DNA of 64,000 bases from Maribacter sp. PR1. Its GTDB lineage: Bacteria; Bacteroidota; Bacteroidia; Flavobacteriales; Flavobacteriaceae. The notes under the pieces were generated by a model that saw only the letters and a program-made list of their open reading frames with translations, made no database searches and had not been told where the DNA came from. Made by a program: the position numbers and the translations under genes. Below, piece after piece: positions 1 through 9,129 of this stretch. The stretch is taken from NCBI RefSeq assembly GCF_028464145.1, contig NZ_JAQPCG010000006.1:328343-392342 (forward strand). Reading direction: 5' to 3'. Positions within the stretch are counted from its first letter, which is position 1, and the number at the start of each line of letters is the position of its first letter.

Positions 1-21
1 TTGTAACAAACTTATTTTACT

Positions 22-441
22 CTAGTAGATTTCCCTGCCTGAAAAATGGAAGGCACCTTCTACAGCTGCATTCTCATCACTATCCGAACCGTGTATTGCA
101 TTCTCTGCAATATCGGTTGCGAACATTTTTCGAATAGTTCCTTCGGCGGCCTCTGCTGGATTTGTAGCTCCTATTAAAGCCCTAAAATCTTCTACCGCAT
201 TTTCCTTTTCCAAAATAGCCGAAACAATGGGACCTCTGGTCATAAAGTCCACCAATTCCCCAAAGAAAGGTCTTTCCTTGTGAATCGCATAGAATTCCTG
301 AGCATCCCTCATACTCAACTGAGTATATTTCATAGCTACAATTTTAAAGCCAGCAGCTGTAATTTTTTCTAAAATGGCACCAATATGACCGTTTTCAACG
401 GCATCTGGCTTTATCATTGTAAATGTTCTATTTGTAGTCAT
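22..441 (-). CDS. ndk: Nucleoside diphosphate kinase
   Basis: Transfers the gamma-phosphate from NTPs to NDPs through a phosphohistidine and balances cytoplasmic nucleotide pools. The 139-residue length is that of a complete bacterial Ndk. The frame opens with [13 protein letters not shown], the usual N-terminal strand, and carries the active-site motif NAIHGSDS with catalytic His117. The nearby RGP and GATNP segments also fit the family. The gene is read leftwards and is divergent from the DHH phosphoesterase, with a 134-bp shared upstream region. A TAnnTTTG element sits 17 nt before the ATG. Nothing is unusual, and the identification is close to certain. Confidence 0.97.
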   Translation of the reverse strand: MTTNRTFTMIKPDAVENGHIGAILEKITAAGFKIVAMKYTQLSMRDAQEFYAIHKERPFFGELVDFMTRGPIVSAILEKENAVEDFRALIGATNPAEAAEGTIRKMFATDIAENAIHGSDSDENAAVEGAFHFSGREIY

Positions 442-457
442 TTCTTTTAATTTTGCG

Positions 458-465
458 CAAAAATA
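458..465 (-). promoter_or_regulatory. Bacteroidota -7 promoter element of ndk
   Basis: On the minus strand this reads TATTTTTG, an exact match to the Bacteroidota TAnnTTTG -7 element, 17 nt before the ndk start. I do not claim a -33 element. Confidence 0.6.
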
Positions 466-562
466 CGCTTTTCCCTAAAAACAGCAACTTTATGGCGCTT
501 TACCAAACCGTTATTTACAAGCATTTTGAATTTAACTATTAACTCCTTTTACTATTAAATTG

Positions 563-570
563 TATCTTTG
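563..570 (+). promoter_or_regulatory. -7 promoter element of the nrnA-gldI-PPIase operon
   Basis: TATCTTTG ends five bases before the ATG at 576. Initiation a few bases downstream would give a leaderless or nearly leaderless mRNA, which is common in Bacteroidota. Confidence 0.6.
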
Positions 571-575
571 CGCCC

Positions 576-1592
576 ATGAATTTTGAGCAAATAGAGGCAC
601 TAAAGCAATTGCTTTCCACTTCAAAAAGGATAGCTATTGTTCCACATAAAAATCCGGATGGCGATGCAATTGGCTCCACATTAGCTCTTTGCCACTATTT
701 GACAAAAAAGGGACATCACGCCCATGTTATAGCACCGAATGATTTTCCAAAATTTTTAAAATGGATGCCGGGAGCCAACAGGGTTTTCAATTTTGAGCGG
801 CATAACACAGAAACCAAAAAAATTATTGCGGAGGCCGAATTGATATTCACTTTGGACTTTAATGATTTTGGAAGGGTAGGTCAAATGGCGGAAAGTCTTG
901 AAAACGCCTCGGCCAAATACATTATGGTGGACCATCACCAGCAACCCTCCGATTATGCAGATATTACCTATTCTGACGTTCTTATGAGCTCCACATGTGA
1001 AATGGTCTACAATCTTATTGGGTATATGGGTGATTTGGATGTAATCGATGAGGATATCGCTAACTGCATCTATACAGGGATTATGACCGATACAGGTTCT
1101 TTTAAATTTAAAGCGACTACTAGCCAAACGCATCGTGTTGTGGCAGACTTAATGGATAAAGGAGCAAATAATACTGAAATCCATGAACGAATATACGACA
1201 CCAACTCCCCCAGTAGGTTGCACTTGTTAGGATGTGCCTTAAAAAACATGGTTATTCTGGAAGAATTTAATACCGCCTACATTTCATTAACACAAGAAGA
1301 ACTAGACCACTACAGTTACGAAAAAGGTGATACCGAAGGTTTTGTAAATTATGGGCTTACCTTGGACAAAATACGCTTTGCGGTCATCTTTATTGAAAAC
1401 AAGGAAGAAGGGATATTTAAAATATCATTCAGGTCCGTTGGGAATTTCTCTGTAAATGAATTTGCCAGAAATCATTTTCATGGCGGTGGACACACCAATG
1501 CCGCCGGAGGTAGAAGTGAAAGCAATTTAGAAGAAACAATTAACCATTTTGTTTCCTTATTGCCGCAATACAAAAAAGCATTGACAGAATGA
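576..1592 (+). CDS. nrnA: DHH/DHHA1 phosphoesterase, NrnA-like (oligoribonuclease / pAp phosphatase)
   Basis: A 338-residue cytoplasmic phosphoesterase. The DHH domain shows PHKNPDGDAIGS (His24, Asp28, Asp30) and the signature VDHH near residue 118. The C-terminal DHHA1 domain shows FHGGGHTNAAGG. This order and length match NrnA proteins, which degrade short oligoribonucleotides (nanoRNA) and often dephosphorylate 3'-phosphoadenosine-5'-phosphate. It could instead act on cyclic-dinucleotide breakdown products, as some DHH/DHHA1 relatives do. It is first in an operon: its stop overlaps the gldI start by 4 nt, and the immunophilin gene follows. The symbol rests on family resemblance. Confidence 0.88.
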   Translation: MNFEQIEALKQLLSTSKRIAIVPHKNPDGDAIGSTLALCHYLTKKGHHAHVIAPNDFPKFLKWMPGANRVFNFERHNTETKKIIAEAELIFTLDFNDFGRVGQMAESLENASAKYIMVDHHQQPSDYADITYSDVLMSSTCEMVYNLIGYMGDLDVIDEDIANCIYTGIMTDTGSFKFKATTSQTHRVVADLMDKGANNTEIHERIYDTNSPSRLHLLGCALKNMVILEEFNTAYISLTQEELDHYSYEKGDTEGFVNYGLTLDKIRFAVIFIENKEEGIFKISFRSVGNFSVNEFARNHFHGGGHTNAAGGRSESNLEETINHFVSLLPQYKKALTE

Positions 1593-2140
1593 GAGCACTT
1601 GGCATACTTTTTATTTCAGTTATACTTTTTAGCTGTGATGGTCCTGAACCCCGAAAACCGGTTCAAAGAAAAAGTGGAAGCTACTTTAAAGCCTCTATCG
1701 AAAGGAGTCGAAAACTTTTGGAAGTCGAGGAAAAAAAGATTCAGGAGATTATTACAAACGATTCCTTAAAACATTATACCCACAGTGCTTCCGGTTCTTG
1801 GTATCATTATTTAAGGGTTAACGATTCTTCTGATTATACCCCTAAAACGGATGACCTTGTAACGTTTAATTACAATGTACTTACCTTAGATAACGACACA
1901 TTGTATTCCGAATCTGAAATTGGAACTGTTACCTATAAAGTAGATAAACAAGAGCTATTTCTAGGACTTAGGGCCGCTATAAAATTATTAAAGGAGAATG
2001 AAAAGGCGACTTTTCTCTTTCCTTCTTCCATCGCTTTTGGGTATCATGGAGACAACAATAAAGTAGGAACAAACGTTCCCTTAAAATCAACAATTTCCAT
2101 ATTAAACATTGAAAAACAAGAGAGTAATTTAGAAGAATAA
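1589..2140 (+). CDS. gldI: Gliding motility-associated FKBP-type peptidyl-prolyl isomerase lipoprotein GldI
   Basis: A 183-residue lipoprotein: hydrophobic signal with lipobox VILFSC (Cys16), a charged helical linker, then an FKBP-type domain from about residue 80 (DLVTFNYNVLTLDND... LGLRAAIKLLKENEKATFLFPSSIAFGYHG). It resembles GldI, needed for gliding and type IX secretion in flavobacteria, where it probably folds periplasmic or outer-membrane components by cis-trans prolyl isomerisation. The start overlaps the previous stop (ATGA), implying translational coupling. The next gene is another immunophilin. Assignment as GldI rather than a generic FKBP lipoprotein rests on the size, lipoprotein signal and neighbouring PPIase. 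Confidence 0.83.
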   Translation: MRALGILFISVILFSCDGPEPRKPVQRKSGSYFKASIERSRKLLEVEEKKIQEIITNDSLKHYTHSASGSWYHYLRVNDSSDYTPKTDDLVTFNYNVLTLDNDTLYSESEIGTVTYKVDKQELFLGLRAAIKLLKENEKATFLFPSSIAFGYHGDNNKVGTNVPLKSTISILNIEKQESNLEE

Positions 2141-2149
2141 ACAAATATT

Positions 2150-3292
2150 ATGATAAAAAAAGTTTACTTATTGGCAGTTATTGCCATCATTATGGCAAGT
2201 TGTAAAACCAGCCAAAGAGCAGATTTAGGCGATGGTCTCTTTGCAGATATCAAAACCTCTATGGGTGACATTGTTGTAAAATTGGAACATGGTAAAACTC
2301 CGGTAACCGTAGCAAATTTTGTTTCCTTGGCAGAGGGAAATAGTCCCTTCGTTAGTGAACAATATAAAGGAAAGAAATACTATGATGGACTAACCTTTCA
2401 TAGGGTAATGAAGGACTTTATGATACAAGGCGGTGATCCGCTAGCAAATGGCACAGGCGGTCCAGGCTATAAATTCATGGACGAGTTCAATGATTCCTTA
2501 ATCCATGGTGATAAAGGCATCCTATCCATGGCCAATCCGGGTCCAAATTCCAATGGGAGTCAATTTTTTATAACCCATGCTCCAACACCCTGGTTGGATA
2601 ATAGACATAGTGTATTTGGAAAAGTCGTTGAAGGAATGGATGTTGTAGATTCAATTGCAAATGTTGAAGTAGCTGCTGGAAGCAACAAACCGGTAGTGCC
2701 TGTAACCATGAATACGATTGAAATCATCAGAAATGGCAAGGAAGCCAGAAAATTTGATGCCGTTAAGGTTATGTCCGACTATTTCGATGGTGAAGAGGAG
2801 CGTCTTGCCGCCATTGAAAAAGAAAAACAGGAAAAACAGGCTGAAATAATTAAGGTAAAGGAAGATTTTGTATCCACTACCGAAAAGCAAAAAGAGAATG
2901 CCAAAACTTTTTCTTCGGGACTAAAACTAGTTCAGTTAGAAGAAGGAGACGGGGAAAAACCTAAAGTCGGTCAAAAAGTATTGGTCATGTACTCTGGATA
3001 TCTTCCAGATGGTACTTTATTTGAAAGTAATTATGAGGAAGTAGCACGTAAGTATGATATGTTCGACGAACGTAGGCAACAAGGTGGAGGATACTTTCCT
3101 GCGCCCATGGACTATAGCCCAGACTCCGGTTTAATCGCTGGATTTAAAGAAGGTATGCTAACGATGAAAGTCGGTGACAAGGTAAGATTGTTTATTCCAT
3201 CACATTTAGCATGGGGACCACAAGGTTCCGGTCCAATACCACCAAACTCCGATGTTGTATTCGATATAGAAATCACAGGAATTCAAGAATAG
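2150..3292 (+). CDS. Dual-domain peptidyl-prolyl isomerase lipoprotein (cyclophilin + FKBP)
   Basis: A 380-residue lipoprotein (lipobox IIMASC, Cys18) carrying two unrelated prolyl isomerase folds. Residues about 30-200 are a cyclophilin, with [25 protein letters not shown] and [12 protein letters not shown], which cover the expected active-site Arg, Gln, Phe and Trp/His region. A charged, probably helical linker (about 210-255) leads to an FKBP domain to the end ([57 protein letters not shown]). Fused dual-family immunophilins are known but rare. The gene lies 9 nt after gldI in one operon, so it probably serves the same envelope-folding job. A strong hairpin follows. Confidence 0.92.
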   Translation: MIKKVYLLAVIAIIMASCKTSQRADLGDGLFADIKTSMGDIVVKLEHGKTPVTVANFVSLAEGNSPFVSEQYKGKKYYDGLTFHRVMKDFMIQGGDPLANGTGGPGYKFMDEFNDSLIHGDKGILSMANPGPNSNGSQFFITHAPTPWLDNRHSVFGKVVEGMDVVDSIANVEVAAGSNKPVVPVTMNTIEIIRNGKEARKFDAVKVMSDYFDGEEERLAAIEKEKQEKQAEIIKVKEDFVSTTEKQKENAKTFSSGLKLVQLEEGDGEKPKVGQKVLVMYSGYLPDGTLFESNYEEVARKYDMFDERRQQGGGYFPAPMDYSPDSGLIAGFKEGMLTMKVGDKVRLFIPSHLAWGPQGSGPIPPNSDVVFDIEITGIQE

Positions 3293-3308
3293 TATTCGAT
3301 ACTACGTA

Positions 3309-3341
3309 AAAAAGCCGATTGTTAATTCAATCGGCTTTTTT
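3309..3341. terminator. Bidirectional Rho-independent terminator
   Basis: The inverted repeat AAAGCCGATTG / CAATCGGCTTT has a 6-nt loop and a T run on both strands. It lies between two convergent genes (ends 3292 and 3346) and can serve both. Confidence 0.9.
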
Positions 3342-3345
3342 CGTT

Positions 3346-4800
3346 TTATGGTGTTTGTTTTAAAATTTCTATCAAGAATTTCCAAAATTTTTGAACTGAA
3401 CTGATACTTACACGTTCATCCGGTGAATGCGCCCCCTTTATAGTCGGACCAAAGCTTACCATATCCATTTCTGGATAATTTTGTCCTAAAATACCACATT
3501 CCAAACCTGCATGGCAGGCAACAACTTCAGGTTCAGATGCAAAAAGATTGGTATAAACACTTCTAACCACCTTCAATATCTTGGAATCCATATTCGGATT
3601 CCATCCAGGGTAAGCACCAGAAAAGTCTACTGCAAAGCCACCTAATTCGAATACCGATTTTAAGGAATTTGCCAAATCCATCTTGCCAGATTCCACGGAA
3701 GACCTTGTTAAACACCCAACAAGTATAGTGCCATTACCTACTGAGACCTTGGCGATATTATTGGAAGTTTCAACCAAATCCTTCATTGAAGCGCTCATGC
3801 TATAAACCCCATTATGCAAACCATACATAATTTTTATAAACTTATCTTGAGCCTCCAACTCCATAAGCTGCTCATTGGGCTTATCCAAATCTTCTACGGA
3901 AATCTCTAGCTTCGGTTCTTTTAACACTAACTCAGACTTGATTGTTGTAATCTCCCTATCCATTATTTCCAAAAAGGCATTTTTCTGATTTTCATCAACA
4001 TTTAATTTACAACTACTTTCCCTCGGAATGGCATTTCTTAACCCACCTCCAGAAATTTCCGCAATCCTGAAGTCAAGTTCATTTCCATTGTAGAGCAAAC
4101 GATTCATAATTTTGTTGGCATTTCCCAGACCTCGATGAATGTCCATTCCACTATGCCCTCCAGAAAGACCTTTTACATTAATTTCAAGTCCTACTTCTTT
4201 AGGTAAAACCGATACTTCTTTATAGGTTCTCGTTGCCGTAACATCAATACCACCCGCACAACCAATGTCGATTTCATCGTCCTCTTCGGTATCAAGATTT
4301 AATAAGATCTCACCTTTTAACAATCCTCCCTTAAGCCCAAAAGCTCCGGTCATACCGGTTTCCTCGTCAATAGTAAACAATGCTTCCAAGGGTGGATGTT
4401 GTATATCATCCGCCTCAAGTAAACTCATAATAGCAGCTACTCCCATGCCATTATCAGCGCCAAGGGTCGTTCCTTTTGCCTTGACCCAATCTTCCTCTAT
4501 ATACATTTGGATGCCTTGCTTATCAAAATCAAATTGGGTATCGGAATTCTTTTGGTGAACCATATCCAAATGGGATTGTAAGATCACCGTTTTCTTATCA
4601 ACCATTCCCGAACTTGCGGGCTTACGAATGATTACATTGCCCACCTCATCGCTCAGTGTTTCCAAACCAAGAGATTTTCCAAAATGAATCATAAATTCAA
4701 TTACTCTTTCCTCTTTTTTCGAAGGTCTTGGAACCTCATTCAATTTTGCAAAATTCTTCCAAACACTTCTTGGGGTCAATTCAACTATTTCTTCGTTCAT
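3346..4800 (-). CDS. pepD: Aminoacyl-histidine dipeptidase (PepD-like, M20 family)
   Basis: A 484-residue cytoplasmic di-zinc M20 peptidase that probably splits Xaa-His and other dipeptides. The metal-binding motifs are LQSHLDMVHQ (first His/Asp), GTTLGADNGMGVA (bridging Asp), FTIDEETGMTGA (Glu-Glu pair) and C-terminal GPTIKGAHSPDERVSI. The lid domain contains LSGGHSGMDIHRGLGNANKIM, typical of PepD. I start at the Met beginning MNEEIVELTPRS. The frame can extend 14 codons upstream, but that adds a hydrophobic stretch unlike the family and overlaps the putative -7 element (TATTTTTA on the minus strand, 4819-4826). The next gene is divergent. Confidence 0.92.
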   Translation of the reverse strand: MNEEIVELTPRSVWKNFAKLNEVPRPSKKEERVIEFMIHFGKSLGLETLSDEVGNVIIRKPASSGMVDKKTVILQSHLDMVHQKNSDTQFDFDKQGIQMYIEEDWVKAKGTTLGADNGMGVAAIMSLLEADDIQHPPLEALFTIDEETGMTGAFGLKGGLLKGEILLNLDTEEDDEIDIGCAGGIDVTATRTYKEVSVLPKEVGLEINVKGLSGGHSGMDIHRGLGNANKIMNRLLYNGNELDFRIAEISGGGLRNAIPRESSCKLNVDENQKNAFLEIMDREITTIKSELVLKEPKLEISVEDLDKPNEQLMELEAQDKFIKIMYGLHNGVYSMSASMKDLVETSNNIAKVSVGNGTILVGCLTRSSVESGKMDLANSLKSVFELGGFAVDFSGAYPGWNPNMDSKILKVVRSVYTNLFASEPEVVACHAGLECGILGQNYPEMDMVSFGPTIKGAHSPDERVSISSVQKFWKFLIEILKQTP

Positions 4801-4847
4801 GATTATCAAAATTTTGAGTAAAAATACGTACCATGATATCAATTCCC

Positions 4848-4855
4848 TATTTTTG
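4848..4855 (+). promoter_or_regulatory. -7 promoter element of the DUF3810 gene
   Basis: TATTTTTG, 5 nt before the ATG at 4861, predicting a leaderless or very short-leader transcript. Confidence 0.55.
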
Positions 4856-4860
4856 ACTAC

Positions 4861-5928
4861 ATGAAGATTTCCTTAAAAACTGCCATTGCAGTTTCATTAA
4901 TCCCCCAAATCATTCTAGTAAAGTGGCTCGGCCAAAACACGGATTTCATCGAAAGGTACTATAGCACTGGAGCATACCCCGCCATTTCAAAATTTTTTAG
5001 ATTTCTATTTGGCTGGATTCCATTTTCGATGGGAGATATTATTTATTTCCTCCTGTTATTAATTGCAATATGGTATCTATACAAAAATTGGATGCATATT
5101 AAAACCCAAAAGATTTCCTTTTTAAGGGATGTTATTATGGTGCTCTCCATAGCCTATTTAACCTTTCACTTATTATGGGGTTTTAATTACTATCGAAAAC
5201 CGCTCTCAAATAAATTGGCATTGACCGAGAGTAAGGATTATCAAGAACTAGTAACTTTCACCCAAGAACTGATTTGTAAAACCAATACAATTCAGGAACA
5301 AATAGCTGGCGATACTATTCAAAAAATTGACATTCCCTATTCCCAAAAGGAAATGTTCTCCATGAGCATAAATGGCTATGAAAAGCTTGCCAAAAAGTTC
5401 CCATTTTTGACTTATGAAAAACCCAGCGTTAAGACTTCAATTTTTAGTACGGGATTAACCTATATGGGATATGCCGGATATTTAAATCCTTTTACCAATG
5501 AAGCACAGGTGAATGGAATTTTACCAAATTTTAGATTTCCAATCGTTACGGGGCATGAAATAGGACATCAATTGGGCTATTCTGCTGAAAATGAAACGAA
5601 TTTTATTGGATACTTGGTAACTTCAAACAACAACGATCCATATTTTCAATATGCGGCATACGCCTACGTTTTGGGCTATTGTTTAAGTGATGTGAGGAGG
5701 GGTGATATTGAAGTTTTTGACCGACTATTCCTAAGCTTAAACCCAGGAGTAAGAGCCAATTTCCAGGAAATGGCCTTGTTCTGGCAGAAATATGAAAACC
5801 CGATGGAACCAGTCTTTAAAGCTATTTTTAATTCTTTTTTAAAAGCCAACAACCAGTCGCAAGGAATTAAAAGTTACAATGGCGTAGTTTCCTTATTAAT
5901 AGCATACCACAAGAAATATCCATTATGA
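4861..5928 (+). CDS. DUF3810 family membrane metalloprotease
   Basis: A 355-residue protein with hydrophobic N-terminal segments (about 8-22, 58-75, 92-107), then a soluble domain with the zinc motif TGHEIGHQLGY (His232, Glu233, His236) and a following SAENETNF that may give the third ligand. This fits DUF3810, an uncharacterised Bacteroidota family with a gluzincin-like HExxH site. The substrate is unknown. It stands alone as a transcription unit: the 219 bp downstream to the amidohydrolase hold only a weak 6-bp inverted repeat (5954-5976) and no convincing terminator. Confidence 0.85.
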   Translation: MKISLKTAIAVSLIPQIILVKWLGQNTDFIERYYSTGAYPAISKFFRFLFGWIPFSMGDIIYFLLLLIAIWYLYKNWMHIKTQKISFLRDVIMVLSIAYLTFHLLWGFNYYRKPLSNKLALTESKDYQELVTFTQELICKTNTIQEQIAGDTIQKIDIPYSQKEMFSMSINGYEKLAKKFPFLTYEKPSVKTSIFSTGLTYMGYAGYLNPFTNEAQVNGILPNFRFPIVTGHEIGHQLGYSAENETNFIGYLVTSNNNDPYFQYAAYAYVLGYCLSDVRRGDIEVFDRLFLSLNPGVRANFQEMALFWQKYENPMEPVFKAIFNSFLKANNQSQGIKSYNGVVSLLIAYHKKYPL

Positions 5929-6147
5929 GGTCCTTTTAAATTTTTCCTTTAAAATGGCAATTATTCCTTATGCCATCATTAGAAGACTGACAAAATTTTA
6001 AGAATTTAGGTAAGAATACCCTATTTTATTTAAAATAAGGATTATGGATATTCAATTCCTTGATTTCAAGTGTTAAAAAAAACTAAAATCCATGTAAACC
6101 AGTTATTCAAGCCTTAATTTTAAAAGGACTAATCAAACGAACTCAAA

Positions 6148-9102
6148 ATGAAAAAAATTTTATTTTCACTATGCCTCCTTTGGTGTGGTGCAACAATCTT
6201 TTCACAGGATTATTTTCCTGAAAATGAAGGTGTAAAGGCAAACAACAATAACTATACGGCCTTTACGAACGCTACAATTTATGTTACTCCGACCGAGATA
6301 ATAAAAAAGGGCACGCTATTAATTCAAAACGGTAAGGTAGTCAACGTTGGAAGTTCTGTCAACCTTCCTCAAAACACCATTGTGGTAGACCTGGATGGAA
6401 AATCCATTTACCCCTCCTTTATCGACGTGTATTCGAAATTTGGAGTAGAACAGCCCAAACGAAGTAGCGGAGGAAGAAGGTCTCCACAATTTGAACCCAC
6501 ACGAGAGGGTTTTTATTGGAATGACCATATCATGCCAGAAAATGATGCTATCAACAGTTTTAAGTATGATGAAAAAGAGGCAAAAGAATTGATAGATGCT
6601 GGTTTTGGAGCGGTAAATTCTCATATACATGATGGTATTGCTAGAGGAACAGGAGTGCTTATAGCACTCAATGGATCGGGAACGGATGCCAATCGTATTT
6701 TAGATGACCGTTCTTCACAATACTTCTCACTTACTAAAAGTGTCACCAAACAACAATCCTACCCTACTTCATTAATGGGAACCTTAGCATTATTAAGACA
6801 GATGTACAGTGATGCCGCTTGGTACGCCAAAGGAAACGCAGAGACAAAAGACAGATCTTTGGAAGCCCTTAATAGGAACACGGGTCTACCTCAAATCTTT
6901 GAAGCGAAAGATAAGGGCAACAATCTACGTGCCGACAAAGTTGGCGATGCCAATGGAATACAGTATACCATTCTTGGGGGAGGAAACGAATTTGAAAGAA
7001 TAAATGAAATAAAGGCCACTAACGCGACTTATATAATTCCTTTGGATTTCCCGGATGCCTATGATGTTTCCGACCCTTACCAAGCGAGTTACGTTTCTTT
7101 GGAAGATATGCGCTATTGGAATCAAGCACCAAGCAATCCAAAAGTATTGGCAGAAAATGGGGTTGCCTTTTCATTAACACCTTATGAGTTGAAATCGATG
7201 TCAAAATTCAAGGAAAACTTAATGAAAGCAATCGAATATGGTCTCCCAAAGACAAAAGCACTAGAAGCGCTTACTGTTGTACCTGCCCAGATTTTAGGAA
7301 AGTCAGGAGAAATTGGAAGCCTAAAAAAAGGTGCACATGCCAATTTCTTGATTACTTCCGGTGATATTTTTGACAAATCGACCACGCTTTATGAAAACTG
7401 GGTCCAAGGGAACAAGAATGTTATCAATGATAAGAACACTAAAGACATTAGGGGTAATTATACCATCGCACTTAAGGGAAACAGTTATGACATTTCCATA
7501 AGTGGGGAAATTTCCAAACCTAAATTAGAAGTAAAACAAGATACCATTAAATTACCTTCAAAAATATCCTATACCGATGATTGGCTCACGTTTTCCTTTG
7601 CCACTGATGATGGGGATATGACCTATAGAATGATAGGAGCCGTACTCCCCGATACCGAAAATCTTTCCGGTAGACTTATACTCCCAGATGGAACCGAAAC
7701 CTTTTACACAGCCAATAAAATATCAAGTTTTGAAGAGAAATCAGAGAAGGATAATGAAAAATCCGATGCTCCAAAGGTGATGCCGGTTACCTTTCCCAAT
7801 GTAGGCTATGGATATGCCACTAAGCCGAAACAGGAAAATCTACTCTTTAAAAATGCCACGGTTTGGACAAGCGAAGATGCCGGAATATTGGAGAATACAG
7901 ATGTGTTGGTCAAGAATGGAAAAATCGCAAAAATAGGGAAAGATTTAGGCGCCAGAGGTGCCAATGTGGTTGACGCCACGGGAAAACATTTAACGGCGGG
8001 AATAATAGATGAGCATAGCCATATTGCAGCGCTTTCCGTTAATGAAGCAGGACATAATAGTTCCGCAGAGGTAAAAATGGAAGATGTTGTTGACCCCGAA
8101 CATATGGGTATATATCACTCATTGGCCGGTGGAGTTACATCCCTGCAGTTACTACATGGTTCGGCGAATCCCATTGGAGGTCGCTCGGCCATATTAAAAT
8201 TAAAGTGGGGAGAAGAAGCGGACGGACTAATCTATGATAATTCACCAAAATTTATAAAGTTCGCTCTAGGAGAAAATGTTAAACAATCCAATTGGGACAG
8301 TCGTTCACGGTTTCCACAGACAAGAATGGGAGTTGAACAGGTATTCATGAATTATTTTCAACGTGCCAAGGAATATGATGAAAAGAAAAAAAGCGGACAA
8401 CCTTACAGATATGATGAAGAGTTGGAAGTTTTAGCAGAAATCATTAATGGTGAACGCTTTATATCATGCCATTCCTATGTGCAAAGTGAAATTAATATGA
8501 TGATGAAGGTGGCCGAAAAGTTTGGATTTAGGGTAAACACCTTTACCCATATCCTCGAAGGATATAAGGTAGCCGATAAAATGTACGAGCACGGTGTTGG
8601 TGCCGGTACATTTAGCGATTGGTGGGCCTACAAATTTGAAGTGAATGATGCCATCCCCTACAATGCCGCAATAATGCAATCCCAAGGTGTAACGGTTGCT
8701 ATCAATAGTGATGACCGAGAAATGATAAGAAGGCTAAACCAGGAAGCTGCTAAAACAATAAAATATGGCGGCATGACGGAATTAGAAGCTTGGAAAATGG
8801 TAACGATCAACCCTGCAAAACTTTTACACTTAGATGACCGTGTCGGCAGCATTAAAGAAGGTAAGGATGCTGATTTGGTTCTATGGTCCGGTCACCCTAT
8901 GTCCGTATATTCCAAAGCAGAAAAAACCCTTATCGAGGGAACTACTTATTTTGATTTAGAAAAGGACCAACAACAAAGAGCAGCCATTAAAAAGGAAAGA
9001 AATCAATTGGTGAAAATGATGCTCGAGGAAAAAGCTGGAGGAAAAAAGATGCAAAAGCCAAAGCAAAGTACCAAGAGAAACTTTACTTGTGAAAGTCTAT
9101 AA
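6148..9102 (+). CDS. Exported two-module amidohydrolase family protein
   Basis: A 984-residue protein with a signal peptide ending near IFSQ (residue 20). It has two amidohydrolase-like halves. The N-terminal half (about 40-430) has the composite beta-sandwich and ends GSLKKGAHANFLI, but its first strand reads SFIDVYSKFG, without the metal HxH. The C-terminal half (about 560-950) is intact in key places: GIIDEHSHIA (His623, His625), ISCHSYVQSE, FTHILEGYKVADK, AINSDDRE with the likely catalytic Asp, and VGSIKEGKDADLVLWSG. It is probably a periplasmic metal hydrolase of imidazolonepropionase/dipeptidase type; substrate unknown. A related gene follows after 27 nt, so the two are probably co-transcribed. 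Confidence 0.85.
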   Translation: MKKILFSLCLLWCGATIFSQDYFPENEGVKANNNNYTAFTNATIYVTPTEIIKKGTLLIQNGKVVNVGSSVNLPQNTIVVDLDGKSIYPSFIDVYSKFGVEQPKRSSGGRRSPQFEPTREGFYWNDHIMPENDAINSFKYDEKEAKELIDAGFGAVNSHIHDGIARGTGVLIALNGSGTDANRILDDRSSQYFSLTKSVTKQQSYPTSLMGTLALLRQMYSDAAWYAKGNAETKDRSLEALNRNTGLPQIFEAKDKGNNLRADKVGDANGIQYTILGGGNEFERINEIKATNATYIIPLDFPDAYDVSDPYQASYVSLEDMRYWNQAPSNPKVLAENGVAFSLTPYELKSMSKFKENLMKAIEYGLPKTKALEALTVVPAQILGKSGEIGSLKKGAHANFLITSGDIFDKSTTLYENWVQGNKNVINDKNTKDIRGNYTIALKGNSYDISISGEISKPKLEVKQDTIKLPSKISYTDDWLTFSFATDDGDMTYRMIGAVLPDTENLSGRLILPDGTETFYTANKISSFEEKSEKDNEKSDAPKVMPVTFPNVGYGYATKPKQENLLFKNATVWTSEDAGILENTDVLVKNGKIAKIGKDLGARGANVVDATGKHLTAGIIDEHSHIAALSVNEAGHNSSAEVKMEDVVDPEHMGIYHSLAGGVTSLQLLHGSANPIGGRSAILKLKWGEEADGLIYDNSPKFIKFALGENVKQSNWDSRSRFPQTRMGVEQVFMNYFQRAKEYDEKKKSGQPYRYDEELEVLAEIINGERFISCHSYVQSEINMMMKVAEKFGFRVNTFTHILEGYKVADKMYEHGVGAGTFSDWWAYKFEVNDAIPYNAAIMQSQGVTVAINSDDREMIRRLNQEAAKTIKYGGMTELEAWKMVTINPAKLLHLDDRVGSIKEGKDADLVLWSGHPMSVYSKAEKTLIEGTTYFDLEKDQQQRAAIKKERNQLVKMMLEEKAGGKKMQKPKQSTKRNFTCESL

Positions 9103-9129
9103 AAATCTTTAATTGAAAATATAAATAAA

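Noticed and set aside
756..1133. 125-residue antisense frame in the DHH phosphoesterase gene
   Set aside because: Its Cys/His-rich look comes from reading DHH codons backwards; no start signal and no recognisable domain.
4801..4842. Longer PepD start adding 14 residues
   Set aside because: It overlaps the divergent promoter region and adds a hydrophobic segment that a cytoplasmic M20 peptidase would not have.
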